IMG/VR virus record: IMGVR_UViG_3300031857_021280
Location: 1-62,910 of that record
Length of the DNA: 62,910 nt
Source: a virus
Strand: one strand, 5' to 3'
Below are positions 36,233 through 44,497 of the stretch, in pieces. The position numbers were made by a program, and so were the translations under genes. Under the pieces are notes generated by a model. That model had not been told where the DNA came from. It saw only the letters and a program-made list of their open reading frames with translations, and ran no database searches. Each line of letters starts with the position of its first letter. Position 1 is the stretch's first letter.

Positions 36233-36763
36233 TTAGATTTTTCTTTTAATCATATTGATTAATTCACCCTTTGTTGTATGTGGTGGTAAATGTTTTTCCA
36301 AAATGTTAAGAATACTTTCTTCCAACTTTTTAACTTCTTCTTTTGATTCTGTTTCTTTAGTTTTTGGAAGTCCTTTATGTTTTGTTGATGCGAAATCTTC
36401 TAAATCTTTTTCAGACATTTTTTTTGCCATGTCTTTAACTTTTTTTGAAACTTTAGATTTAGGTGTATCCCCTCTTTTGACTGATAAAGCTAAACCCATT
36501 ATTTTTTGTTGTTGTTTAGAAACCGCCTTTTCTGTCATTTCACCTTCTTCCATTTCTTCTTCGTATGTAACAAATGGTGTTTTTTTTGATTTAGCATTGG
36601 CAATCGCCGCAGTATCTGATTTAGATATATTCAGAACACCTGTTGATTGTTCAACAATTTTTTTATACAAAGCATTTAATTGTTTCCCATCCAATTTTTC
36701 CAAGGTACTAATTGAAAATCCTTCATAAAGAAGTTTAGCCAATTTAGGATTCATATGTTTCAT
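36233..36763 (-). CDS. DUF3008-like small basic protein
   Basis: The protein has 176 residues. The central part, EKAVSKQQQKIMGLALSVKR followed by SKKVKDMAKKMSEKDLEDFA and STKHKGLP, matches the DUF3008 pattern of phage and bacterial proteins (from memory). The N-terminal helical part (KLLYEGFSISTLEKL) and the C-terminal helix are not recognised. It overlaps the upstream gene by 20 nt and ends 4 nt before the terminase start. Its position before terL could suggest a packaging accessory, but this is not shown by the sequence. Confidence 0.6.
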   Translation of the reverse strand: MKHMNPKLAKLLYEGFSISTLEKLDGKQLNALYKKIVEQSTGVLNISKSDTAAIANAKSKKTPFVTYEEEMEEGEMTEKAVSKQQQKIMGLALSVKRGDTPKSKVSKKVKDMAKKMSEKDLEDFASTKHKGLPKTKETESKEEVKKLEESILNILEKHLPPHTTKGELINMIKRKI

Positions 36764-37163
36764 CTTGCACTAAAGTTTTTTCCCATTTTAATACGATATC
36801 TCGTTCATATAATTTGTTTTCGATTTCCTTTTCTGTTTCACCAAAATTGAAAACCAATCTTTTTTTCTTTTTTATTAATATTTCGTCACTATCAGACCTT
36901 TCCCATCCAAGAGCAATTACACCATCAACTGAATCATACACACCAAAGAAATCGGAATTTTGTATAAGATTTAATTCAATCAACGAATTTTTCAAAGTTC
37001 CAACTCTTTTAATAAACTGAATTTCAGGTGGTTGTGGTTTTCCTGATGCTGGTTCCGAATCCCAATCTTCACCCCACACATCGTCCAAGTCAGAAAAGAT
37101 GAATTCATATATATTATCACCTTTATAGTTCGGACCTAATTCATTAATATAAATCAACTTCAT
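36744..37163 (-). CDS. Protein of unknown function upstream of terminase
   Basis: The protein has 139 residues and is not recognised. It begins with beta strands (MKLIYINELGPNYKGDNIYE) and has an acidic middle (DVWGEDWDSEPASGKPQPPE). There is no signal peptide or membrane segment. It overlaps both neighbours (4 nt upstream, 20 nt downstream), which supports a real translationally coupled gene. The small size and acidity would fit a head-completion or packaging accessory, but this is only contextual. Confidence 0.55.
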   Translation of the reverse strand: MKLIYINELGPNYKGDNIYEFIFSDLDDVWGEDWDSEPASGKPQPPEIQFIKRVGTLKNSLIELNLIQNSDFFGVYDSVDGVIALGWERSDSDEILIKKKKRLVFNFGETEKEIENKLYERDIVLKWEKTLVQDETYES

Positions 37164-38491
37164 ATAAGTGTTCCGTTTGGTGAAATTTTAACTTGTGTCC
37201 CATCAATTGAAAAGATTAAATTTTTCTTGTTCGTAATTCCAATAAATTTTGCTTCTGAAAAATCTTCAATAAGTCTTTCTGCTGCAACTTTTTGTTGTCT
37301 TGTTTCACTTAATCTTACAATTTCTTTTTTGGTTTCCAACTTATTTAATTTTTCATTTAAAAATTGTTTCTTTCTTTTTTCTTCAAGAAGTGTTTTTTCG
37401 GTTGGTTTGATGTCAAAATATTTTGATAGGACTTTTTCTACTCTTGATTCTGTATAAATTGAATCCATTACATTACCATACATTTCTTTTGGTTCTGCTA
37501 ATGTTGGTTCCTCTGAACCCATATCAGGCTCACCACCCATATCAAATTCATCTTCACCACCTAAATCAAGTTCACCTGGTCCTTCAACACCATATTCATC
37601 TTCTTCTTCAAATTTTGATAAAATATCATCTTTATCGTCTTCATCTAGATTTTCTAAATCAATTGCTGATAAAATAGAATTAACAACATACTTAATATCT
37701 TGCGAATCCATACCTTTTTCTTTATCGTAAGCTCTGATTTTTTGTCCGAGTTTACCTGTAAGTCTTTGTATAGATTTTAATGCTGATGGTTCACCACTTT
37801 CTTCACCACCCATTTGAGGTGCTCCCATATCCTCGTCACCAATTGGTGGTTCTTCAGAACCCATATCTTCATCACCCATTGGTGGTTGTTCTGATCCCGT
37901 GTCTTCAGATCCCATAGGTGGTGCACCCATATCCATATCTTCAGACCCCATAGGTGGTTCGCCTGTATCCATGTTTTGGTCACCCATAGGAGGTTCACCT
38001 GTATCCATATCTGCGGGTGCTGACATTGCATCTGCTGGCGGAGCGGGTGCAGGAGCGGCGGGTGCAGGTGGTGCTGCCGGTTCAGGGGTAGGTTCAGTTA
38101 CGGGTTTACTTTTTTTTTTAGTCTTAAGAACAAATTTTTGTTCTCCGATTAAAGGAATTTCTTCATCATTTTCATGAACACGGTTCAATTCACCCGCCAT
38201 AAGATTTAACTTTTTCATAGCTTCAGAATATGATCTATAGTATTTTCTATGTTTCATGTGTTCAGAATAGTCCAAAGTACTTTCGTTAAGTCCCTTTTTG
38301 ATTATATATCCTAATCTTTCTTTCACAATACCATAGGTGTTTCCGTCAGCAAGTCTGATAGTATAGTTAGTTGTAGAAAGTTCATTTACTTCCTGTTTAG
38401 GTGTTTCATTATATCGAGCAATTTCAAGGATACGTTGAATTTTATTCATACCTTGTAATTTTTCACTACCTAGTGGTTTTAAATCCGCCAT
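37160..38491 (-). CDS. Acidic repeat protein, possible prohead-core protein
   Basis: The protein has 443 residues. The N-terminal 125 residues are helical and basic. A Pro/Ala linker follows (EPAAPPAPAAPAPAPP), then six 12-residue repeats of the type MDTGEPPMGSED (residues 162-231), a helical segment, a very acidic segment and a basic helical C-terminus. The overall composition, acidic low complexity between helical ends, resembles scaffold or core proteins. A G-L-N-E|S site near residue 70 fits the prohead protease rule. It starts the terminase operon. Confidence 0.55.
   Translation of the reverse strand: MADLKPLGSEKLQGMNKIQRILEIARYNETPKQEVNELSTTNYTIRLADGNTYGIVKERLGYIIKKGLNESTLDYSEHMKHRKYYRSYSEAMKKLNLMAGELNRVHENDEEIPLIGEQKFVLKTKKKSKPVTEPTPEPAAPPAPAAPAPAPPADAMSAPADMDTGEPPMGDQNMDTGEPPMGSEDMDMGAPPMGSEDTGSEQPPMGDEDMGSEEPPIGDEDMGAPQMGGEESGEPSALKSIQRLTGKLGQKIRAYDKEKGMDSQDIKYVVNSILSAIDLENLDEDDKDDILSKFEEEDEYGVEGPGELDLGGEDEFDMGGEPDMGSEEPTLAEPKEMYGNVMDSIYTESRVEKVLSKYFDIKPTEKTLLEEKRKKQFLNEKLNKLETKKEIVRLSETRQQKVAAERLIEDFSEAKFIGITNKKNLIFSIDGTQVKISPNGTLI
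37799..38008 (-). repeat. Degenerate 36-bp repeat encoding PPMG blocks
   Basis: Six imperfect units of about 36 bp encode MDTGEPPMGDQN, MDTGEPPMGSED, MDMGAPPMGSED and related forms. Divergence between units makes it older than the scaffold repeat. Confidence 0.8.
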
Positions 38492-38534
38492 TGTTAAATG
38501 TTTTTAATGTTTAATTATTTTAAAAAACTTTTTA

Positions 38535-38542
38535 TATAAATA
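38535..38542 (-). promoter_or_regulatory. TATTTATA element upstream of the terminase operon
   Basis: On the minus strand ATATATTTATATAAAAAG lies 43 nt before the ATG at 38491. It has the longest match to the A-rich extension seen at 13135 and 16668, and is a candidate promoter for the terminase-portal operon. Confidence 0.4.
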
Positions 38543-38566
38543 TATTGTTGTTTGGTAATTTACTTT

Positions 38567-39334
38567 TTATTCGAAATTTTCTTGTTCTAATGACAATCTT
38601 TTGTCAACAATCTTGTTTTTAAAGTTTTCAAGTTTTTCAATATAACCGTTTCTTCTTAAAAATTTGAATACAAGGTTTTCATAAGAAAATTCGCCTTCTT
38701 TCTTTAATCCACAAGTTCTATATTTACGTAATTTTTCTCTATATTTTTTTACTAACTTGACAGCATCTTCCAATTCTTCATCTTCAGCGTTTTCTAAAAC
38801 ACCATCGATGATATCCATCCATTGTTCTGCTTTTTGTTTTACTTTGTTTTTATCTAAAGTAAATTCTTCTTTCTTTGGAATTTGTACCCATTCATTATTC
38901 ATTATTGAGTATACCCCCAAACTTTCATTTTTTTCATTCAAATCCTGAACATAAACTTCAACTTCATAACCTTTTATATAAATGTCGTGAGCAGCATTAA
39001 AAACCGTCTTCTTTAATCTAAATAAATCTTCATAAAGTTCTTTTTTATCACCAGCATCATTAAAGTCATAAAGTATGTGTAAATCAAAATCCGAAAATTC
39101 ACTCCAATTGTATCCAACTAATGAACCAACCAATATTATGTCGTGAACAAAAATATCAATATCAATGTAATCAATAAATAATTCAGCAATTTTTAATAAC
39201 CTTTCCCTTATTTCAGGTTTAAGCATCAAATCTTCAACATTTCCTGTTTTATCTTTTTTTGGATTGTACCAAACTTCAGGATTGAGTTCGTCTTGTAGAT
39301 AAAAACTATTTATAATTTTTTTTGTACTTGCCAT
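38567..39334 (-). CDS. Nucleotidyltransferase-fold protein
   Basis: The protein has 255 residues. The segment ILVGSLVGYNWSEFSDFDLH matches the pol-beta nucleotidyltransferase signature GS-x-x-G-x-x-x-S-x-x-SD-x-D, giving both metal-binding Asp residues. A third acidic residue may be in YEVEVYVQDL. The C-terminal half is helical and charged. Such proteins in large phages could adenylylate RNA or protein, but the substrate cannot be read. It precedes the terminase operon. Confidence 0.65.
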   Translation of the reverse strand: MASTKKIINSFYLQDELNPEVWYNPKKDKTGNVEDLMLKPEIRERLLKIAELFIDYIDIDIFVHDIILVGSLVGYNWSEFSDFDLHILYDFNDAGDKKELYEDLFRLKKTVFNAAHDIYIKGYEVEVYVQDLNEKNESLGVYSIMNNEWVQIPKKEEFTLDKNKVKQKAEQWMDIIDGVLENAEDEELEDAVKLVKKYREKLRKYRTCGLKKEGEFSYENLVFKFLRRNGYIEKLENFKNKIVDKRLSLEQENFE

Positions 39335-39337
39335 AAA

Positions 39338-39345
39338 TATAAATA
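39338..39345 (-). promoter_or_regulatory. TATTTATA element at the start of the 39334 gene
   Basis: On the minus strand ACTATTTATATTT directly precedes the ATG (3 nt gap). If it is a promoter the transcript start would fall inside the coding region, so this copy may be chance or the true start may be internal. Confidence 0.2.
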
Positions 39346-39356
39346 GTTCATTAGAA

Positions 39357-39605
39357 TTAAAGTTCTAATTTTTTGTATTTGTATTTTTTGGATATTTCTG
39401 AATTAAAAAATTTTCCTTGTGATTCAGATAATCTAAACCTCGCATAAACATCATGAGGAAATTCTTCATATTCATATTTTGAACCGTTGTTGAATTCGAC
39501 AACTAGTGTTTTTGTATCTGTGTCATATTCTGTGGTTTTTAAATTAGAAGAATCAATTTCACAAATTATTTTACCTCCTTCAATGGTTGTTTTTTTTACT
39601 GCCAT
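39357..39605 (-). CDS. KTSC-domain protein
   Basis: The protein has 82 residues. SSNLKTTEYDTDTKTLVVEF, then GSKYEYEEFPHDVYARF and SQGKFFNSEI, is the KTSC domain pattern (named after a lysyl-tRNA synthetase C-terminal domain), common in phages and plasmids. It is a small beta-rich protein of unknown biochemical role, possibly nucleic-acid binding. It is divergent from the 39721 gene. Confidence 0.75.
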   Translation of the reverse strand: MAVKKTTIEGGKIICEIDSSNLKTTEYDTDTKTLVVEFNNGSKYEYEEFPHDVYARFRLSESQGKFFNSEISKKYKYKKLEL

Positions 39606-39657
39606 GTCTTATGTATATTTAATTTTAATTTTTTTCGAAAATACTTGATGCAAAATT

Positions 39658-39687
39658 TTGCCATTCAAAATAAATCATATATATTTG
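39658..39687 (+). promoter_or_regulatory. Bacteroidota primary-sigma promoter
   Basis: TTG at 39658-39660, exactly 19 nt, then TATATTTG at 39680-39687. This is a complete match to the Bacteroidota -33/-7 consensus (TTG-N19-TAnnTTTG). It drives the 39721 gene, about 33 nt downstream, and is the best such promoter in the window. Confidence 0.8.
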
Positions 39688-39720
39688 TAGTATATAAATA
39701 AACCCTTAAAAAAAACAGTT

Positions 39721-40164
39721 ATGAAAAATTTGATTTTGTCTTTAGTAATGTCAGTAGTCAGCATGATTTCTTTTTCACAAGTAATTGAAATTGAATTTGA
39801 TGAGTTTACGCTTTTTAATACGGGTATGTTAAGGGGTTATGACAATGTAATTGATTCAACAAATTATGTTGCAGTCAATAAAAATTTAGTAGGTAAAAAC
39901 AAATATATTTTTGACTTGGATAATAAAACTGCAAAAAGATACCACTTTGGAACACTTGCCGAAAGTGTAGATATACTTACTTTCACCAAAAAAGGGAGTA
40001 CGGTAGTTCTTACAATGAATGACAAAGAAACTTCAACAGGAAAAACAGTTGTTAGTACTGTTCACTTGAACACAAACAAGAATGATAAAACTAAACCTTA
40101 CTATTTAATGTACTTTATCAGTACTGTAACAAATACCACCAACGGTACAATTGTTTATAATTAA
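39721..40164 (+). CDS. Small exported protein of unknown function
   Basis: The protein has 147 residues. A signal peptide (MKNLILSLVMSVVSMISFSQ) precedes a small beta-rich domain with no recognised family and no sorting domain. It is expressed from a perfect host-type promoter and ends at a bidirectional terminator, so it is an independent moron-like unit. The signal sequence ending in FSQ closely resembles those of the T9SS cargo genes. It would be periplasmic or outer-membrane associated. Confidence 0.65.
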   Translation: MKNLILSLVMSVVSMISFSQVIEIEFDEFTLFNTGMLRGYDNVIDSTNYVAVNKNLVGKNKYIFDLDNKTAKRYHFGTLAESVDILTFTKKGSTVVLTMNDKETSTGKTVVSTVHLNTNKNDKTKPYYLMYFISTVTNTTNGTIVYN

Positions 40165-40195
40165 AAAAAAGGACACCGTTGGTGTCCTTTTTCAT
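40165..40195. terminator. Bidirectional intrinsic terminator
   Basis: AAAGGACACC, GTT as loop, GGTGTCCTTT, with A and T tracts on both sides. It lies between the convergent 39721 (+) and 40207 (-) genes and can act in both directions. The stem contains the GGACAC core shared with 29492, 29881 and 62816. Confidence 0.88.
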
Positions 40196-40206
40196 TTTAT
40201 TTAGTT

Positions 40207-40707
40207 TTATGGTTTTTTACAATATTTAGTTAACATTTCAGCTACCATACCTTGATTTTTCCATGCTTTTGCAGCTGGTATGAATGACGATCGAAGCGTA
40301 CTAGACGCTTCTGCTCCACATTTAGTTCCTCTATTTCCAGCATTTATACAAAAGTTCTCATCTTTAGATACAATTCCCGAACTCCATGTACCTTTTGCGG
40401 TTTTACTATTACAATCAAGTGTTAATCTACCTGAAGTTTCTGAAACACCCTCAACAGATACTGTTAATTCTATTACGTTGGTATCTTCTGTTGTGTTTCC
40501 TTTATTGTCAGTAACTTTTTTATAACGTGGGGCAACATTGAATTTCAATTGTGAACCTGCAGAAGTCATAGCTCTATATATGTTCCCATTGTAATCTAAT
40601 TCAGTGTAACTTACCGGAGTCATAGTAGTGGTTTCAGTTCCTTCACTAATTACTCGTCTAACAATACGAGCCAAATCTGATTCTGTTAATCTAATTATTC
40701 TTTTCAT
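40207..40707 (-). CDS. Putative internal head protein A with capsid-targeting leader
   Basis: The protein has 166 residues. The leader MKRIIRLTESDLARIVRR ends V-I-S-E|GTETTTMTP, fitting cleavage after [I/L]-x-E. The mature part is beta-rich with several Cys (LDCNSK, NFCINAG, TKCGAEAS) and ends MLTKYCKKP. It is a paralogue of the next gene upstream: the leader, TETTTMTP and the ending (LRS... LTKYCK) are shared. No enzymatic motif is seen. Packaging in the head is inferred from the leader. Confidence 0.65.
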   Translation of the reverse strand: MKRIIRLTESDLARIVRRVISEGTETTTMTPVSYTELDYNGNIYRAMTSAGSQLKFNVAPRYKKVTDNKGNTTEDTNVIELTVSVEGVSETSGRLTLDCNSKTAKGTWSSGIVSKDENFCINAGNRGTKCGAEASSTLRSSFIPAAKAWKNQGMVAEMLTKYCKKP

Positions 40708-40713
40708 AACTTT

Positions 40714-41256
40714 TTATTTACAATTATTTTTATCATCACCACACACCGCTTTACAGTATTTTAAAGTCAGTTCGGCTAATTTTTTATCATTTTTAAATGT
40801 TGTCCCACCGTCGGTAATATTGCTTCTTAAACTGGCACCTCTATCACTTACATAAGATTTAGTAGTTTCATCGTAAGTAAAAAATCTACTGAAGGCATAA
40901 TATTTTATGTCACTTTTTTGTGAAAATGTTACAGAAGCACTTTCTATCATACTGAACCCTTCACTCGTTCTTTTACACTGTCGTTTACTAATTCCTTGGA
41001 GTCCTGAACCAGTAATGTTAAAATTAACAGTACCAACACCATTTTTTAAACCAGCCTTACCCGTAATAGTTAGTGAATTTGGTGCGGTAATACCTTCACG
41101 AGCATCACTAGCATACTCTTGAAGTTTAACATCATCTTTCATAGTAATATCTGTTACGGTTTCTGGTGTCATAGTAGTAGTTTCAGTATCTTCATTAATT
41201 ACTCGTCTAACAATACGAGCTAAATCTGATTCTGTAAGTCTTATAATTCTTTTCAT
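40714..41256 (-). CDS. Putative internal head protein B, paralogue of A
   Basis: The protein has 180 residues. The leader is identical to that of the 40707 protein except at the processing site, which reads V-I-N-E|DTETTTMTP, the same I-N-E as in the capsid protein. The body has diverged (ITAPNSLTITGKAGLKNG, KRQCKRTSEGF), but the end LTLKYCKAVCGDDKNNCK keeps the paralogous Cys. The two genes are 6 nt apart and arose by tandem duplication. The function is unknown. Confidence 0.65.
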   Translation of the reverse strand: MKRIIRLTESDLARIVRRVINEDTETTTMTPETVTDITMKDDVKLQEYASDAREGITAPNSLTITGKAGLKNGVGTVNFNITGSGLQGISKRQCKRTSEGFSMIESASVTFSQKSDIKYYAFSRFFTYDETTKSYVSDRGASLRSNITDGGTTFKNDKKLAELTLKYCKAVCGDDKNNCK

Positions 41257-41374
41257 AAATTTTTATTTATACCAAATAAATATGCACAATAAAGAAAAAA
41301 ACATTTCCGATATTCAAAAAAATAAGAATTGATAAAAGAATAAAAATTAATTACATTTTAAAAAAACAAAAAAT

Positions 41375-43423
41375 ATGATTGATTCAGCAGATAGCAACGA
41401 AAAATCCAAAAACAAATCACAATCAACAGGTTCGTCAAAAACCCCCGTTTTGGATAATTTTTCAAGAGATTTAATATTACTAGCAGAAGAAGGAAAACTA
41501 GACCCGATTGTTGGGAGAGAAAACGAAATCAATAGAATTGCACAGATTTTATCAAGAAGAAAAAAGAACAACCCAATCGTTCTTGGTGAACCTGGTTGTG
41601 GAAAAACAGCAATTATTGAAGGACTTGCAAAGAAAATATTCGAAGGTGATTGTCCCCAAAATTTGGCAAATAAAAGAATTGTTTCATTAGACATGACATC
41701 TGTTGTTGCAGGAACAAAATACAGAGGACAATTTGAAGAAAGAATGAAAGTTATAATGGAAGAACTTTATGCAAATCCTGACATTATTATTTTCATCGAT
41801 GAAATTCATACAATGATTGGTGCAGGAAACGCATCAGGTACAATGGATGCATCAAATATTTTCAAACCAGCCCTGTCCCGTGGTGAATTACAATGTATTG
41901 GAGCAACAACACTTGAAGAATATAGAAAAAACATTGAAAAGGACGGAGCACTTGAAAGGAGGTTTCAAAAGGTAATGGTAGATCCGTCAACAAAAGAAGA
42001 AACACTTGAAATCTTGTATAATACAAAAGAAAGGTATGAAGATTATCATAAGGTAAAGTACAGTGATGACATATTAAAACTTTGTGTTGAATTGGCTGAT
42101 CGTTACATCACAGATAGAGAATTTCCTGACAAGGCGTTTGATATAATCGATGAGGTTGGTGCCAGGTCGCAAGTTGAAATCAAATTACCTGAAATTATCG
42201 AAGATTTGAAAAAAAAGGCAGAAGACATTAAAAAGGAAAAAATTCGAGTTATTAATAGTCAAAAGTACGAAGAAGCAGCAAATTTAAGAGATAAAGAAAG
42301 AAAAATACTTCTTGAGCTTGAAAAGGAAAAAGATGAATTTGAAAAAAATAGAAACCTTTTCAAAAGAGAAGTAACAGAAGATATTGTTTATGATGTTGTG
42401 TCACTTATGACAAAAATTCCAATCAATAAAATCACAACTGATGAATCAGAACAACTTAAAACATTAAAGGACACACTTAATAAAAAGGTTATTGGACAAG
42501 ATGATGCAATTGCAAAAATTGCAAGAGCTATCCAAAGAAATAAAGTTGGTTTGAACGATCCAAAAAGACCGATATTCAGTGGACTTTTAATTGGTAATTC
42601 CGGTGTTGGAAAAACGGAACTTGCAAAACAACTTGCAAAACATATGTTCAATTCAGAAGATGCTCTTATCAGACTTGACATGAGCGAATTTTCAGATAAA
42701 ATATCAACATCAAAATTAACAGGAACATCGCCAGGTTATGTTGGATATGATGATGGTTCTCCTTTTTTGAATAAAATTAAAAACAAACCATATTCTGTTA
42801 TTTTACTTGATGAAATTGAAAAAGCCCACCCTGAAATCTTCAATGTGTTTTTGCAAATGCTCGATGAAGGATTTTTAACCGATGGACATGGAAGAAAAAT
42901 CAATTTCAAAAATTGTATTATATTGATGACATCAAATGTTGGAACAAGAGCCGTTCAACAATTTGGAACAGGTGTAGGATTTTCGACGGCAACAAAAATT
43001 GAACAAAAAGAAGAAGAAATAAAATCAGTGTTGGAAAAAGAACTTTTCAAAAGATTTGTTCCAGAATTTATAAATAGATTTGATGATATTGTTTATTTCA
43101 AAGATTTGGATGAAGATAACTTGATGGAAATTATTGATTTGGAATTGGAAAAAGTATATGAAAGAGTTAGAAAAATTGAATTTGATGTTGAGGTTGACGA
43201 TACCTTGAAAAAACATATTATTTCAATTGGAACTGATACAAGGTTTGGAGCAAGGATTTTAAAAAGAACGGTTCAGAAATGGGTTGACGATTATATAACA
43301 GATAAAATCCTTTCTGATAACCCAGAAAAAAATTCCAAGTTTATTTTATCATACAATCAAAAAGAAGATAAAACAGATATTAAAATAAAAAAACCAACAA
43401 AAAGAAAAATAAAAACACAATAA
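41375..43423 (+). CDS. clpC: ClpC-type AAA+ unfoldase lacking the N domain
   Basis: The protein has 682 residues. AAA-1 has Walker A GEPGCGKT (71-78) and Walker B IIFIDEIH. A middle part includes a UVR-like motif (SQKYEEAANLRDKERK, about 295-310), which marks ClpC rather than ClpB. AAA-2 has GNSGVGKT (407-414) and VILLDEIEKAHPE. The loop FGTGVGFSTA holds a VGF tripeptide (534-536) where ClpC proteins bind ClpP. The N-terminal Clp repeat domain of cellular ClpC (about 150 residues) is missing, which would change adaptor and substrate choice. No phage ClpP is seen, so it would use host ClpP. Confidence 0.88.
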   Translation: MIDSADSNEKSKNKSQSTGSSKTPVLDNFSRDLILLAEEGKLDPIVGRENEINRIAQILSRRKKNNPIVLGEPGCGKTAIIEGLAKKIFEGDCPQNLANKRIVSLDMTSVVAGTKYRGQFEERMKVIMEELYANPDIIIFIDEIHTMIGAGNASGTMDASNIFKPALSRGELQCIGATTLEEYRKNIEKDGALERRFQKVMVDPSTKEETLEILYNTKERYEDYHKVKYSDDILKLCVELADRYITDREFPDKAFDIIDEVGARSQVEIKLPEIIEDLKKKAEDIKKEKIRVINSQKYEEAANLRDKERKILLELEKEKDEFEKNRNLFKREVTEDIVYDVVSLMTKIPINKITTDESEQLKTLKDTLNKKVIGQDDAIAKIARAIQRNKVGLNDPKRPIFSGLLIGNSGVGKTELAKQLAKHMFNSEDALIRLDMSEFSDKISTSKLTGTSPGYVGYDDGSPFLNKIKNKPYSVILLDEIEKAHPEIFNVFLQMLDEGFLTDGHGRKINFKNCIILMTSNVGTRAVQQFGTGVGFSTATKIEQKEEEIKSVLEKELFKRFVPEFINRFDDIVYFKDLDEDNLMEIIDLELEKVYERVRKIEFDVEVDDTLKKHIISIGTDTRFGARILKRTVQKWVDDYITDKILSDNPEKNSKFILSYNQKEDKTDIKIKKPTKRKIKTQ

Positions 43424-43471
43424 TTTTGTTATTAATAAAATTTTTTGTATTTTTATAAAAAATATATATCT

Positions 43472-44497
43472 GTGTACAATTTAGAAAAATTTAAAGAACT
43501 TCTTTCAGTTCCATCAAAAACGTATCAAGAAGAAGATATGGTTGAATATCTTTGTAATGAACTTGATACGATTCCCGGTGTCAAATATTATCGGGACAAT
43601 ATGATGAATATATATGCAACAAAGGGTGAACTTTCTGACGGAGAGTTCTACCCAATGTTTGTTGCTCACACAGACACCGTTCACCACAAAATTGATAAAA
43701 TAATTGTAAAAAAAGAAAAACTTACAAGACCCGCAACGTTTGGAAAAGTTTTTACAAGTGAAAAGGTTGATTGTTTGAAAGCATATGATGTACATGGAAA
43801 CCCAACAGGTATTGGTGGTGACGACAAATGTGGAATTTTTATTTGTTTGGAACTTTTAAAAAGATTGGACAAAGTAAAAGTTGGACTTTTTGTTTCAGAA
43901 GAAACAGGTTGCCACGGTTCACAAAAATGTGATGAAGATTTTTTACAAGATGTTGGTTATATCACACAATATGATGCACCAGGAAATCATTTAATTACCG
44001 AGATATGCTCGGGAGTTCGATTATTTGATAGAAATAGTGAATTTTATGAAAAAGTTATTTCAACAATTGAAAAATCATTTGGAAATGAAATGCTTGTTCA
44101 ATCACACCCTTATACGGACATTTCACAATTAAAAAAGAAAATTAATGTATCTTGCATCAATATGTCCTGTGGATATTATAACATGCATTCATCACAAGAA
44201 TTTATTTCATTAGAAGATGTTCAAAAAGCATTAACCGCAGGGTTAAATATGGTTGATGTTCTTGGTTTGAAAAAATATGAATATGAATATAAACCAATAG
44301 TATATACCAATCAAACCGTGATGAATTCTTTAATTGAATTAAATGAAAATACCCACCATCAGTTCGAAGAAATTGATGTGTCTGAATATGAAGATGGTAT
44401 TATTTTAATGGATGTGGATACATCAATTTTCATTTCAAATGAAGATTGTATATCTCTTTATGAAATGTTAAAGGATAGAATTTCTAAACTTCCTTAA
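43472..44497 (+). CDS. M20-family metallopeptidase (peptidase T-like)
   Basis: I choose the GTG at 43472 because the conserved domain begins YNLEKFKELLSVPS; a TTG at 43445 would add nine poorly coding residues. With this start the protein has 341 residues. Metal-site motifs are FVAHTDTVHH, GIGGDDKCGIF and FVSEETGCHGS, with a late His in YYNMHSSQEF. This order fits di-zinc M20 amino- or tripeptidases. It follows the ClpC-type gene by 48 nt and could trim peptides released by Clp proteolysis. Its end overlaps the convergent 44468 gene by 30 nt. Confidence 0.78.
   Translation: MYNLEKFKELLSVPSKTYQEEDMVEYLCNELDTIPGVKYYRDNMMNIYATKGELSDGEFYPMFVAHTDTVHHKIDKIIVKKEKLTRPATFGKVFTSEKVDCLKAYDVHGNPTGIGGDDKCGIFICLELLKRLDKVKVGLFVSEETGCHGSQKCDEDFLQDVGYITQYDAPGNHLITEICSGVRLFDRNSEFYEKVISTIEKSFGNEMLVQSHPYTDISQLKKKINVSCINMSCGYYNMHSSQEFISLEDVQKALTAGLNMVDVLGLKKYEYEYKPIVYTNQTVMNSLIELNENTHHQFEEIDVSEYEDGIILMDVDTSIFISNEDCISLYEMLKDRISKLP

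Noticed and set aside
43445-43471. Upstream TTG start for the M20 peptidase
   Set aside because: The additional nine residues (MYFYKKYIS) come from an AT-rich leader and lie before the conserved domain start; the GTG at 43472 is preferred.
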